A program made the position numbers and the translations under genes. A stretch of DNA of 64,000 nt from Pseudoprevotella muciniphila (GTDB lineage Bacteria > Bacteroidota > Bacteroidia > Bacteroidales > Bacteroidaceae). Shown piece by piece: positions 51,792 to 60,673 of the stretch. How positions within the stretch are numbered: position 1 is the first letter of the stretch; each line of letters starts with the position of its first letter. The notes under the pieces were generated by a model that searched no databases, was not told the DNA's origin, and saw nothing but the letters and a program-made list of their open reading frames with translations. The stretch is from contig NZ_CP033459.1 of assembly GCF_003265305.2 (NCBI RefSeq), positions 1,736,001 through 1,800,000 on the forward strand, given 5' to 3'.

Positions 51792-52050
51792 CGCAAAATA
51801 AATAGTTCTATGGTTTAAATGAAGGAATAAAAGTGCTGTTTTGATGCCCCTTTAACTCAAATTTCGTAGCAAAGTCTTCGTGTCCTCACCGAGCGAAGCA
51901 ATGGCAAAAATTCAAGAATAGAGCGAAAATGTCCGTTAAATCCGTGTCCTTCGCGTTCCCAAAAACTATCACGAAGCGAAAGATGCTCAAAAAGAACCAA
52001 CAATCAAAGATAGAAACTCCAAATGTTATAGAACATCCCTCAAAAACAAT

Positions 52051-52079
52051 CCGCAATGCCGTGTTGGTCGGCACTGCGG
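52051..52079 (-). terminator. Intrinsic terminator after the small lipoprotein gene
   Basis: CCGCAATGCCG and CGGCACTGCGG form an 11-bp stem with one mismatch and a 7-nt loop; the reverse strand continues ATTGTTTTT. It lies 39 bp after the stop at 52118. Confidence 0.7.
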
Positions 52080-52117
52080 AGAAATAAGCGATAGTCGGTC
52101 TTACCCTGTGGCAATCG

Positions 52118-52720
52118 CTATTTTAGAGACTGCCATTCGCCAAGAAGGTCGGCAAGAGGCTTTGCGGCTTCATTGCCAATCTTGGTTATGAATGCTTGGG
52201 CATCACTTTCCTGATAAGGCTCGTTCTGGTCGTTGGTATAGGTTTTCTTGCCGTCTTTCTCCGTAGCGGTGAAGAGTTCATTGAAACCCTCGCTCTCTGT
52301 CTGCTCGTAATATGTGGTTTTGTCCTTATCGTTCACCACGAGCGCACTGCCCTGAATACTGAGCGTCTGACCGTCTTTTAGCGCGATTCCATCGAAGTTT
52401 TCTGCATCTTTCATGTCTTTGTAGAACGACAGCAGCAGGCAATCTTTGCCGTCCTCACTGCCCACAACCACATAGTCGCCGGCAACAGCGTATTTGGTGA
52501 ATTTCTTATCACCAAACGTCATTTCCCATAAAGCCTGAATGTCCTCCTGATGGCTCTTTATGTTGTTAAGCGCAACATCCATGCCCTTGTTGTCTGTTGC
52601 CACTGTGTCCGCTTTGCTGACTTCCGTTTCTTTCACTTCCGGTTTACCCGTGCAGCACACAAACAGCATTCCAACTGCTATTATGCCGACAATGCTGCAT
52701 AAAATGTTCCTTCTTTTCAT
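52118..52720 (-). CDS. Lipoprotein of unknown function, 200 residues
   Basis: Lipoprotein signal MKRRNILCSIVGIIAVGMLF with lipobox near VCC (Cys 22 or 23), a charged linker, then a small alpha/beta domain (VVVGSEDGKDCLLLSFYKDM, LKDGQTLSIQGSALVVND). Not recognised. Same general design as the lipoprotein at 55858. Own promoter element and terminator; divergent from the AraC-type regulator. Confidence 0.65.
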   Translation of the reverse strand: MKRRNILCSIVGIIAVGMLFVCCTGKPEVKETEVSKADTVATDNKGMDVALNNIKSHQEDIQALWEMTFGDKKFTKYAVAGDYVVVGSEDGKDCLLLSFYKDMKDAENFDGIALKDGQTLSIQGSALVVNDKDKTTYYEQTESEGFNELFTATEKDGKKTYTNDQNEPYQESDAQAFITKIGNEAAKPLADLLGEWQSLK

Positions 52721-52766
52721 GGTTTCCTGATTTGTTTTTTATAAAATTTTTGTTGAACATATTCAT

Positions 52767-52776
52767 TGCAAATTTA
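52767..52776 (-). promoter_or_regulatory. -7 promoter element for the small lipoprotein gene
   Basis: Reverse strand TAAATTTGCA, a TAnnTTTG match, 47 bp before the start at 52720. Confidence 0.55.
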
Positions 52777-52889
52777 GAATAAAACCTACATTACACCAAA
52801 CAGAAAAAGTGTGGACTTTCAGTATTTCTTCCAAAAATCAACACCCCTGCCACCCCTAGCTTCCATGAAACGCTTTTTAACCGAATCTG

Positions 52890-52920
52890 TTGTCTGTTTT
52901 AGGAAGAAACGTTATTTTTG
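52890..52920 (+). promoter_or_regulatory. -33/-7 promoter for the AraC-type regulator
   Basis: TTG at 52890-52892, a 20-nt spacer and TATTTTTG at 52913-52920: the ideal Bacteroidota promoter layout, 24 bp before the ATG at 52945. It overlaps the TTG start of the longest frame, which is therefore rejected. Confidence 0.7.
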
Positions 52921-52944
52921 CGTTTCAAATCAATAAGAAACCTT

Positions 52945-54057
52945 ATGCCATTTTATTGTTTCTTGGCGCTTTTCGCCTGCGGAGTCACGTCGATAGTGCT
53001 TTCTGTGGTACTCGCAGGAGTTAAGATACGCAAGGATGAATCTTTGACTAAGTATCGCACTGCACACTGGTTCCTGTGTGCAGCCCTGCTCTTCTACGGC
53101 TTGTCAAACTTCTTTCAGATAAGCCTCGAAGACGCACAGGAAGAAACGCTCTCGGGATTGCTCATGATAACTGTCGGAAGCCTGCAGGCAATGATGTTTA
53201 CAATGGTGGCCCTCATTTTCATCCGGCCTGCCGTTGTTACCTTGAGAAACGTTTCTGTACAGTTTACCATAATAGCCTTGCTTTCAGCATTTCTCTTCTT
53301 TGCGCATTTCACCTTCCCGCCGAGTGTATATACAGTCATCTTCCGCTTTTACATCGCAGCCTATGTGACACTGCTGGCAATATATACTTACATCTTCCTG
53401 AAGAGTTACAAAGTGTTCAGGAAGCAGATGATGGACTACTATGAGGAAGAAGAACTGCTCTATCGCACACGCCGGATAAAGTGGATCTTCTGGTCGGCTC
53501 TCGCAGTGGGCATCATGGCATTGCTGCTCAACATCGACAGCCATTACGTAAACATGCTGTTTACCTCCCTTTTCACGGCATATTTCATCCTCGTTACAAT
53601 CTCGTATATCAATTATCAGCAGTATGCACAACTCATAGTGCATGCGTACGATTCCACAACCACTCAGCAGGACACACCACAAAAGTCATTGACACCGGAA
53701 GAGGCAGACGAACTGAAGACAAGAATCCATGAGTGGGTAAGACAGAAAAAGTTTGCTGAAACGGACAAATCTGTCGATGAAATCGCAGGAGAACTGGGTA
53801 CCAAGTGCAACACACTGCGGGAATATTTCACGAATTGCGTAGGCGAGGATTTCCGCAGTTGGCGAAACAGGATACGCATAGAGGAAGCAAAGCGACTCAT
53901 CGATGCCAATCCGTCCATGAAGATAACAGAAGTGATGGCACAAACAGGCTTCAACGACCGACCCTATTTCTACCGCATTTTCACAAAAATCGCAGGAACA
54001 TCACTTGCTGATTACAGAAAAGACAAAGCCGAGAGACAACTCCCGGCAAAGTCGTAA
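52945..54057 (+). CDS. Membrane-anchored AraC-family transcriptional regulator
   Basis: 370 residues. The first 230 residues form about seven membrane helices (MPFYCFLALFACGVTSIVLS, IIALLSAFLFFAHFTF, ALAVGIMALLLNI). The C-terminal 110 residues are an AraC DNA-binding domain with two helix-turn-helices: KSVDEIAGELGTKCNTLREY and ITEVMAQTGFNDRPYFYRIF. It probably senses a signal in the membrane and regulates nearby or distant genes. A hairpin of 9-10 bp follows the stop. Confidence 0.85.
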   Translation: MPFYCFLALFACGVTSIVLSVVLAGVKIRKDESLTKYRTAHWFLCAALLFYGLSNFFQISLEDAQEETLSGLLMITVGSLQAMMFTMVALIFIRPAVVTLRNVSVQFTIIALLSAFLFFAHFTFPPSVYTVIFRFYIAAYVTLLAIYTYIFLKSYKVFRKQMMDYYEEEELLYRTRRIKWIFWSALAVGIMALLLNIDSHYVNMLFTSLFTAYFILVTISYINYQQYAQLIVHAYDSTTTQQDTPQKSLTPEEADELKTRIHEWVRQKKFAETDKSVDEIAGELGTKCNTLREYFTNCVGEDFRSWRNRIRIEEAKRLIDANPSMKITEVMAQTGFNDRPYFYRIFTKIAGTSLADYRKDKAERQLPAKS

Positions 54058-54061
54058 AGTA

Positions 54062-54082
54062 TGTTGCGACTCAGTCGCAACA
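54062..54082 (+). terminator. Hairpin after the AraC-type gene
   Basis: TGTTGCGAC and GTCGCAACA form a perfect 9-bp stem with the loop TCA, 5 bp after the stop codon. No T-run follows, so its role as terminator is uncertain. Confidence 0.4.
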
Positions 54083-54107
54083 CACTAACTCTCAACAGTC
54101 AACTCTC

Positions 54108-54965
54108 CTACCTCGTTCTGATAGGAACCTTTATGTTCTCAACAACTGTCTTAGTATTTACTCTTATAGAAAGTGTAGAAACACTCAGGGGAATAGCAGG
54201 ATATTCTATCTTAAATGTGTATGGTCCATCGTAACTACTACCCAAAGAACTGAAGTTTAATCCTCGATTTACAGACCAACTCTTTTCTGTATCATAATCT
54301 ACTAAGCTGCCTATGACAACATTACCCGTACTGCCCTGACCAGTGTACCGCAAATGGACTATGGTACTCTTGTTGGAGCGTATGACTTTTGTAACCTTGT
54401 AGAGTCTGTTGTTGGCGGTTTGGCTGGGGTTTTCGAAAGAAATATTGTAACCATTCGTAAGCAGGGCATTCTTGTCATACACCTTAGGCTTGTTTGCGGG
54501 CGGATTGTTGGATGCAGCAGGTTTGGTGGACGTTGCAGACTTGTTGGTTGTCGAAGTATTGTTTTGAATCGGCAATGCAATGTTCCTGACTACCCACCCG
54601 TTTTGCGCTTTTGGAGATGCCTTGAAAGTAACCACGGACGTGTTGCGGGGCAACGGCGGAAATTCTATCTTGTACGTGGCAGTGCCCACATACTTCGTGC
54701 CCCACTTGAAATTCAAGGCAGCAGTGGCTGTGTAAACTTTTCCTGTGGCTTCATCGGTCAGTATAGGAGTAGCATTTATCCAACTATTGGTATTAGCATT
54801 TTCAGGCGTATATTTCAGATAGACCACGGTGGAGTTTGACGTTCTTTCAACCTTTATCACCTTCAGGTTTTTTGATGCCTGGCCCTGACGGGGATTATTG
54901 TAGGTCTGTGCTGCAACAGTCATTGACACAACGAGCACCACCATCATTAAAAGCAGTTTTTTCAT
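54108..54965 (-). CDS. Secreted protein with two similar beta domains
   Basis: 285 residues. Signal peptide ending at VAAQ, then two related domains (about 32-135 and 190-285) with matching blocks: LKVIKVERTSNSTVVYLKYT versus YKVTKVIRSNKSTIVHLRYT, and YKIEFPPLP versus FKIEYPAIP. A Thr/Asn/Pro/Lys-rich linker joins them. Not recognised by function; probably an adhesive or structural surface protein. The next three genes on this strand are also envelope proteins. Confidence 0.7.
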   Translation of the reverse strand: MKKLLLMMVVLVVSMTVAAQTYNNPRQGQASKNLKVIKVERTSNSTVVYLKYTPENANTNSWINATPILTDEATGKVYTATAALNFKWGTKYVGTATYKIEFPPLPRNTSVVTFKASPKAQNGWVVRNIALPIQNNTSTTNKSATSTKPAASNNPPANKPKVYDKNALLTNGYNISFENPSQTANNRLYKVTKVIRSNKSTIVHLRYTGQGSTGNVVIGSLVDYDTEKSWSVNRGLNFSSLGSSYDGPYTFKIEYPAIPLSVSTLSIRVNTKTVVENIKVPIRTR

Positions 54966-55024
54966 GACTTTTCTTTTTTCTTTGTTTTATGGGATAATAC
55001 TTTTATAATTATTTCGAACCGTTG

Positions 55025-55840
55025 CTAATTGGCCGACATGGCAATGCGCAAACCCAGGCTGCCGAATACGTAACCTGGCGTATATCCACGACTCGACACA
55101 CGACAACCGTCGCCTTTTTCATCAGAAAAATTGCCGCCACGAACAACCTGTCCTTTCGACTTGCCGGGATTCTCCACCATCGGGTTATCCTTGTTCTTTT
55201 TGCTGTAAGGGAGGTAGTCGTCAGCGCAATATTCATCTACATTGCCGCTCATGTCGTAAATGCCCAGTTCGTTGGGAGCCTTGCCTTTCACCGCGTGCGA
55301 CTTGTAGTCCTTGTCGTTGAACCATGCCACCTCCGAAAGGTTGTCTGAGCCGGCATATTTGTAGCCCTTGCTCTTGTTGCCGCCACGAGCAGCATATTCC
55401 CATTCTGCCTCTGTAGGCAGTCGGAATGTGCGACCGGTAAGGGCACTGAGTTTTTCGATAAACTCCAGGCAGTCAACGATATATAACGTCTCTGCAGGCA
55501 AGTCCGCACCGACGTTGTCTGAAGGATTTTCGCCCATGACGGCCTCGTACAAGGCCTGAGTAACCTCTGTCTCACCGATGTAATAGTCAGAAAGCGTAAC
55601 GTTGTGTGCAGGACGCTCATCCTTCTTGGCATCCTTGCCCTGCTCTTTCGTGGCACCCATCATGAACGTGCCGCCCTTAACGAATACCATCGTGAAGGTT
55701 ACGCCTTTCACTGTGAACGACACATTCTCTTTGTCTATACCGTCTTCGGGGCTGCCGACAGTAGGTTTCGACATTTCATTTATAGCGGACATGGGCACTG
55801 CCGCAAGAACAAAAAGCGCTAAGGCAATAATCTTTTTCAT
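55025..55840 (-). CDS. SUMF1/FGE-like exported protein
   Basis: About 271 residues. Signal peptide MKKIIALALFVLAAVPMSA, then an FGE-sulfatase fold: FVKGGTFMMGAT, SDYYIGETEVTQALYEAVMG, FRLPTEAEWEYAARGG, YDMSGNVDEYC and VVRGGNFSDEKGDGCRVSSR. Only one cysteine is kept in the terminal active-site stretch, so true formylglycine formation is doubtful; a structural or binding role as in gliding/T9SS-linked relatives is more likely. The ATG at 55840 gives the best signal peptide; an ATG at 55861 overlapping the upstream stop is the alternative. Confidence 0.82.
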   Translation of the reverse strand: MKKIIALALFVLAAVPMSAINEMSKPTVGSPEDGIDKENVSFTVKGVTFTMVFVKGGTFMMGATKEQGKDAKKDERPAHNVTLSDYYIGETEVTQALYEAVMGENPSDNVGADLPAETLYIVDCLEFIEKLSALTGRTFRLPTEAEWEYAARGGNKSKGYKYAGSDNLSEVAWFNDKDYKSHAVKGKAPNELGIYDMSGNVDEYCADDYLPYSKKNKDNPMVENPGKSKGQVVRGGNFSDEKGDGCRVSSRGYTPGYVFGSLGLRIAMSAN

Positions 55841-55857
55841 CTTCAAAGACCTTTTAA

Positions 55858-56442
55858 TCATTTGCTGTTAGTAAAATTCAAAAAGAACCATTTGTCGGCT
55901 TCATACCCCTTCTGTTCAGGGTCTTTGCCTACAGGCTCAAACTCCATGGCATCTTCACCGGCAGGCTTCATTGCCTCAACCTTCGCCTTGAAGTCGTTGA
56001 AATCTGCCTCGCTGCGGAAAGCAATACTGCCGTAAGCCACCGACTCGGCTGTGATGTAAACGATTATGGCGTTGTCCGATTCGGCTGTGGATTTCGTTAA
56101 TTGACCTTCGCCGTCAAGTTCCACGGCTGCACCTCTGCCAAAATAGTACTGCATGTTGTCGCACTGAGCATCTTTCGCTTCTTCCTTAAACTTCTTCAAT
56201 ACCTTGAAGCCTAAGTCGTCGAGCATGGTCTGAGGTACAGAGTCCCAGTCTGCATTTACCAAAGCCTGTATCTTTTCCGGTGTTACGCTCACTGGAGCCT
56301 CGCTCGCGGGTGTTTCGCCGCCTGCAGCAGCCACTGTGTCTTTCTCCTGACTGTCCTTACCTGTAGAAGGGGGCGACTGACATGCTGCAACAAGGAAAAT
56401 AACCAAGGCAGACAAAATCACAAAAATGCTGTTCTTCTTCAT
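55858..56442 (-). CDS. Lipoprotein of unknown function, 194 residues
   Basis: Lipobox LVAAC (Cys21), a low-complexity linker rich in Ser, Pro, Ala and Glu, and a small alpha/beta domain (LDDLGFKVLKKFKEEAKDAQ, AVELDGEGQLT, ESVAYGSIAFRSEADFNDFK). Not recognised. Its stop overlaps an ATG of the FGE-like gene as ATGA, so the two are probably expressed together. A TATTTTTGCA element lies 49 bp upstream. Confidence 0.65.
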   Translation of the reverse strand: MKKNSIFVILSALVIFLVAACQSPPSTGKDSQEKDTVAAAGGETPASEAPVSVTPEKIQALVNADWDSVPQTMLDDLGFKVLKKFKEEAKDAQCDNMQYYFGRGAAVELDGEGQLTKSTAESDNAIIVYITAESVAYGSIAFRSEADFNDFKAKVEAMKPAGEDAMEFEPVGKDPEQKGYEADKWFFLNFTNSK

Positions 56443-56490
56443 AATTCAAAATATTTTGGGTTTAGTTATTGCATATCATGCTAAGCCATT

Positions 56491-56500
56491 TGCAAAAATA
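56491..56500 (-). promoter_or_regulatory. -7 promoter element for the lipoprotein / FGE-like genes
   Basis: Reverse strand TATTTTTGCA, a TAnnTTTG match, 49 bp before the start at 56442. Confidence 0.55.
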
Positions 56501-56529
56501 TCTTCCTTCTGATTAAAACGAAAAAAAAG

Positions 56530-56569
56530 AAATGTGGACTTTTGCAATTTACACCAAAAGTCCACATTT
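56530..56569 (-). terminator. Strong intrinsic terminator after the thioesterase gene
   Basis: AAATGTGGACTTTTG and CAAAAGTCCACATTT form a perfect 15-bp stem with a 10-nt loop; on the reverse strand a long T-run follows. It ends the porW-thioesterase unit 30 bp after its last stop. Confidence 0.85.
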
Positions 56570-56599
56570 ATTATAAAAGAAAGGTGCTTCGTTAAGCCC

Positions 56600-57085
56600 C
56601 TAAATCGTATCTTCTTCGCCTTCTGCCAGACAGCGCTGGAAATGAAATTCTTTTTCCGACTTTTCCCGACTGAAAGCGAAGTAGAGACAGGTGCACGTCG
56701 TACAGAGTTCGCCCGCTGCATCATACAGTTCGCCTTCCACTGTTACGAGGTTCCTGCGCTGTTCCTTGATGCGGGCGCGCAGGGTTATGTCGCCGTCTGT
56801 GGTGCGCACAGCCTTCCTGTAGCGCGTCTCCATCTGTGCCGTAACGCCTGCTGTCTGCAACTTGCGGAAAATCACCCAACCGCAGATTTCATCAAGCAAC
56901 ACGCATTGCACACCGCCGTGCAGGGTGTCAATCCAACTCTGGTGGTTCTGTGTGGGCGACCAATGGCAAACGATGTCGTCGCCGTCCTCCATGAAGTGCA
57001 TGTGAACACCCATGGGATTAGTAGGCGAACAACCGAAGCAGTTGTAGCCCTCAACACCGATATAAGGATTTTGTATTTTCTTCAT
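56600..57085 (-). CDS. PaaI-type hotdog thioesterase
   Basis: 161 residues. NCFGCSPTNPMGVHMHF at the start, the hotdog helix with LHGGVQCVLLDEICGWVIF (about 55-73) and the strand core DGDITLRARIKEQRRNL match the PaaI/YbgC-like group that hydrolyses acyl-CoA thioesters. The catalytic Asp/Glu lies in LLDE. Substrate not assigned. It starts 27 bp after the porW-like gene and ends at the strong terminator, so it is the last gene of that unit. Confidence 0.82.
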   Translation of the reverse strand: MKKIQNPYIGVEGYNCFGCSPTNPMGVHMHFMEDGDDIVCHWSPTQNHQSWIDTLHGGVQCVLLDEICGWVIFRKLQTAGVTAQMETRYRKAVRTTDGDITLRARIKEQRRNLVTVEGELYDAAGELCTTCTCLYFAFSREKSEKEFHFQRCLAEGEEDTI

Positions 57086-57112
57086 GGTTTCCCTGATTTA
57101 CAGAGCAACCCC

Positions 57113-60100
57113 TTAAATGGGATACCACTCGCCCTCTTCGTCATCTTCTTCCGGAGTATCCTTCTTGGCAGGTTCCTTCTTAGCCGGCTGTTCCGGAGCA
57201 TCTTCTTCATATATGGGGTCGTCCTCGCTCTCGTCATAGACGGGGTCGTCGTCCTCTTTTTCCGGCTGCTTGGGCGTCTCTTTCTTGGCAGGCTCTTCCT
57301 TGGCAGGTTCAGTCTTCGTAGGCTCGGGTTTAGCAGGTTCAGTCTTCGTAGGCTCTTGTTTAGCCGGTTGCTCGGGCTGGGCAGGTATTGTAGGAGTAGG
57401 CTCTTCCTTGGCAGGCTCTTTCTTAGTCGGTTGCTCGGGCTTAGCCGGTGCTTCGGGCTGGGCAGGTGGCGTAGGAGTGGGCTCTTCCTTGGCAGGCTCT
57501 TCCTTTTTCGTAGGCTCCGGTTTAGCCGGAGCGTCCGGTTGGGCAGGCGCGGGTATTTCTTCCGACGGAGTGTCGTCATTGCCCGTATCTGTTGACGGGA
57601 GGATAGGAATCTCTTCCGTCTGTCCGCCCGTGTCGTCGGTCTTTTCTTGCGCAACGGGGATGTCCTCGCCTTCGTTCGCACTCGGTGTGGCAGGAACGTC
57701 GATGGGGATTTCCTCGTATTGTTCGCCGTTGTCGCCGCTGATGTCGTATTCGTCGCCGTCGTTCTCGTCTGTGATGCGGTTCGCTTGCGGGTCATCGGGT
57801 ACTTCGTCCTCGTAGTACATCTTTACGGCAGGATCTTCGTCAACGGTCAGCGTAGAGTCGAGTTTGAGCGGAGCAAACATCTTCTCATAGTATTTAGCGT
57901 AGTCATCGAAACTATAGTTCACGCCGATGAGTTTCTGGTTCTTTTCGCTCACAAGGAAGATGCGCGTGCGGCGGAGTGTCGGCGCGAGGTCTTTGTCCTG
58001 GTATATCTTGTGGGCATAGCCGTGTGCTTCCCTGTGGTTCTCAAAACCGGTGATGCGGAACTGTGTCAGACCTCTTGCCGACTCTATCGACATGTCGTAG
58101 TTGCGCGAGGTGTATTCGCCGAAGTTGAACCTCGCGAGGTTGTAGAGCAGCGTGTTGTCGTCCAGTGAGTCGGAGGGGTAGGCTATGATGCAGACGAAGG
58201 GGATGTCGCGCTCGGCCGAAAGTTGGTTGGCGGCAGAGGCGGAGTCTAATGCCACGGAGTCGCTCGATGTGCGGTAGGACCATAGCGAACTCATATCGTA
58301 GCCGCCTTGTCCCACTTTGCGCCCTGCCTCTATGCCCTTCACTATCATACCTGCCAGTTTGCTCACGTCGCTGTCGGGGAATTTCTTTACGAGTTCGCGA
58401 AGTTCCTTGGCTATTTCCTTGTCGGTCTCGGGGGTGAGACGGCTTAGGGCACTGACGAAGAGGAATTTCGGGCGGTTGATGCCGTCGGGGAATTCTTCGC
58501 CGGAGATGCGGGTGTTTTCTTCCACTGTGGCATAGTCGTGTAGTTTGAAGGCCTCGTAGGTCTCGGTATAAAGCCTGTCTTCCAACTCTCGTCCGAATTT
58601 CATGTTACGCTCGAAATTGGGGTTCGTAACAATCTTCGTCGTGTCGCTCTCGGGATATTGCTCTTGCAGGAGTAACTTGTAGCGTTCGGCTTTGTCGGGC
58701 TCATTCCAGCGCAGATACATCAGGAACAGTTGGTAATACACGTCCTGCATCTGGCTGTATGTGGGGTATTGGTTCACCACGCGCCCCAGCATCGATTCGG
58801 CAAGGTCCTTGTCCTCCATGTCGTCCTTCATGATGACGCCGGCATGGTGCAGACCGTCCATGATGATGAGGTTTGAAGCATCTTTCTGTTCTTGGGTGAA
58901 AGGTATCTGCTTCATGTAGTAGTCGCGCTTGAGCGGATTGTTCACGTCGAGGCTCATGCTGTCCTTTTCAGCCTTCGCTATGCTGTCGGCACGGGCTTCT
59001 TCCTGCGCAAGGCTGTCTTTCTGCTCGTCGGTGAGGTTGTCGAGATCTATCTCTTCCTTGATGTCTGCCAGAACGGTGCGGTTCGAGCGTCGCCAGTTGT
59101 CTTCATTCTTGCGCTGACCCCATATTTTCCGGAAGTTCTCCTTGCCCTGAAGCACAGCCTGAGGGTTGTAGAAGTACCATGTAACCGTCTCGCCGGTGTT
59201 GTTGGCGTTGCCTTTGCTGTTGTTGCGGTTGTTATTGCCAGGGAGGGTACCATTGTCGCCATCCATCTCGTTGGCACGCGCCTGAGCGGCAGAGTCTTTC
59301 TTAGCCTTGCGTTCAGCCTCCTGACGTGCCTTTTCCATTTCTATGGCACGGTCGATGGCGGCATTGCGGTCCTTCTCGTCCATCACGGAGAGTGCCTGAA
59401 GGGAGTCCTGCAGATGTACGGCATTAGTGTAGGGCACCAGTTTGTCAAGCACCTTGGAGCGACGCGTGGCTTCGTCGTAGCCCTCGCGCTTCTTGTCGAG
59501 CATGCCGATGGCTTCGCTGTAGCATTTCTGTGCATGGTCGTAGCGGCGGATGTCCCAGTAGAGTTCGCCCAGTTTCAGCAACAGCACACCTTTCTCGATA
59601 CTGCTGCTTGTGGATTTCGTGCGCCCTTTCTCATACGACGCGATGGCATTGGTCGTGTCCTCGCGGGCAAGGTAGATGTTGCCCATCGCAAAGTACACCT
59701 GTTCAAGGTGATCCTTGTACTTCGGGTTGTGCGACATACGTTTCAGTTTCGAAATCATGCGCACACCCTGACTGCTGTTTGTAGAGAGCACCTGTGTCTG
59801 CATGATGCGGGCTGCGAAGTCAAGTTCGAAGGGAGGATTCTTGCTGATAGTCTTGCTCAAAGACTTGTAGGCGAGTTTCGTGTCGCCCTTCATGCGGTAA
59901 AGTTGGGCTAAGAGGAACCACAGCCTTGCCTTCTGCAGACTGCTGCCTGTGTGCTTGGCGGAGTAGGTCAGGAAGGGGATGGCGGCATCAAATTGTTCCT
60001 GTCGTACCAGTAGGTCTGCCATCGACAGTTGGTATTCCTTGCTGATGCGGCTCGTCATGGAGTCCTTGCTCACTAAGCGCAGGGTGTTTTCCGCATCGTA

Positions 60101-60673
60101 ATGCCAATCGATGCCGCTGTAGCAGCGCGCCAACCAGGTGCGGGCTTCGTTGGCTACTTTCGGCTCAGCAGCATACATGCGGATGATATAACCGAAGGTG
60201 GAGGCGGCTTCGATAAACTCACCTTTGTAGAACTGCGACTTACCCATCATCATCCAGGCGTTCTTCAGGAAGGGGTTGTATTCCACCATGGCAAGTTTCT
60301 GCTTGCCTTTTGCCGAACGACGCTCGCGGGCACTGAGGTCGGGCTTTGCCTGAATGGAATGTGCCTTGATGGCTTTCTCGGCTTTCTTTATGGCGGTCTC
60401 GAAATTGCTCTTGCCGGCAGAGCGAGTGGATTCGTTGCCTACCGGAAAGACGGGGATAATCTGTGTGTAGTCGTCCTTGTTGCTCTTCTCCTGCGACTGC
60501 ACACCTTCTGTAAACGCCTGATGACCATTGAAATAGGTGTTGTAATTAGCCGTGAAGGAATGGTAAAAACGAGTCATTGCCGTGTTCTTCTGTGTAGAGC
60601 ACGACACGGTCAGCAGCATAGCAACTGCCAACAAAATGACTACAGATATATGCTTCTTACGCAAAATCCTCAT
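57113..60673 (-). CDS. porW: PorW/SprE-like TPR lipoprotein of the type IX secretion system
   Basis: About 1186 residues. Lipobox LLTVSCSTQKNT with Cys25, the conserved NTAMTRFYHSFTANYNTYFN motif, then TPR-type repeats over about 150-400 (ARTWLARCYSGIDWHYDAEN, ARLWFLLAQLYRMKGDTKLA), a Lys/Glu-rich helical middle, further repeats, and a SPOR-like stretch (YDMSIESARGLTQFRITGFE). PorW/SprE links the outer-membrane T9SS core to the motor. Unusually, the last 180 residues are Pro/Glu/Lys/Thr-rich tandem repeats ending in an acidic tail. The ATG at 60673 restores the signal peptide. Confidence 0.8.
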   Translation of the reverse strand: MRILRKKHISVVILLAVAMLLTVSCSTQKNTAMTRFYHSFTANYNTYFNGHQAFTEGVQSQEKSNKDDYTQIIPVFPVGNESTRSAGKSNFETAIKKAEKAIKAHSIQAKPDLSARERRSAKGKQKLAMVEYNPFLKNAWMMMGKSQFYKGEFIEAASTFGYIIRMYAAEPKVANEARTWLARCYSGIDWHYDAENTLRLVSKDSMTSRISKEYQLSMADLLVRQEQFDAAIPFLTYSAKHTGSSLQKARLWFLLAQLYRMKGDTKLAYKSLSKTISKNPPFELDFAARIMQTQVLSTNSSQGVRMISKLKRMSHNPKYKDHLEQVYFAMGNIYLAREDTTNAIASYEKGRTKSTSSSIEKGVLLLKLGELYWDIRRYDHAQKCYSEAIGMLDKKREGYDEATRRSKVLDKLVPYTNAVHLQDSLQALSVMDEKDRNAAIDRAIEMEKARQEAERKAKKDSAAQARANEMDGDNGTLPGNNNRNNSKGNANNTGETVTWYFYNPQAVLQGKENFRKIWGQRKNEDNWRRSNRTVLADIKEEIDLDNLTDEQKDSLAQEEARADSIAKAEKDSMSLDVNNPLKRDYYMKQIPFTQEQKDASNLIIMDGLHHAGVIMKDDMEDKDLAESMLGRVVNQYPTYSQMQDVYYQLFLMYLRWNEPDKAERYKLLLQEQYPESDTTKIVTNPNFERNMKFGRELEDRLYTETYEAFKLHDYATVEENTRISGEEFPDGINRPKFLFVSALSRLTPETDKEIAKELRELVKKFPDSDVSKLAGMIVKGIEAGRKVGQGGYDMSSLWSYRTSSDSVALDSASAANQLSAERDIPFVCIIAYPSDSLDDNTLLYNLARFNFGEYTSRNYDMSIESARGLTQFRITGFENHREAHGYAHKIYQDKDLAPTLRRTRIFLVSEKNQKLIGVNYSFDDYAKYYEKMFAPLKLDSTLTVDEDPAVKMYYEDEVPDDPQANRITDENDGDEYDISGDNGEQYEEIPIDVPATPSANEGEDIPVAQEKTDDTGGQTEEIPILPSTDTGNDDTPSEEIPAPAQPDAPAKPEPTKKEEPAKEEPTPTPPAQPEAPAKPEQPTKKEPAKEEPTPTIPAQPEQPAKQEPTKTEPAKPEPTKTEPAKEEPAKKETPKQPEKEDDDPVYDESEDDPIYEEDAPEQPAKKEPAKKDTPEEDDEEGEWYPI
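57270..57560 (-). repeat. Degenerate tandem repeats coding a PAKPEPTK-like tail
   Basis: Imperfect units of about 18-36 bp (reverse strand codes for repeats such as PAKEEPTPTPPAQPE and KTEPAKPEP) within the porW-like gene. Such stretches change length easily by slippage. Confidence 0.7.

Larger units (their letters stand above)
51759..52117. other. Intergenic region between the PCMD unit and the small lipoprotein gene
   Basis: 359 bp. It holds the promoter element of the PCMD unit and the terminator of the lipoprotein gene. Between them is non-coding sequence with GAGCGAAG/CGAAGCGAAAG-like pieces that recall the repeat modules but no full copy. Confidence 0.5.

Noticed and set aside
58892-59911. 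Forward frame of 339 codons opposite the porW-like gene
   Set aside because: Antisense to a lipoprotein gene with clear TPR and signal features; the composition is shadow-like.
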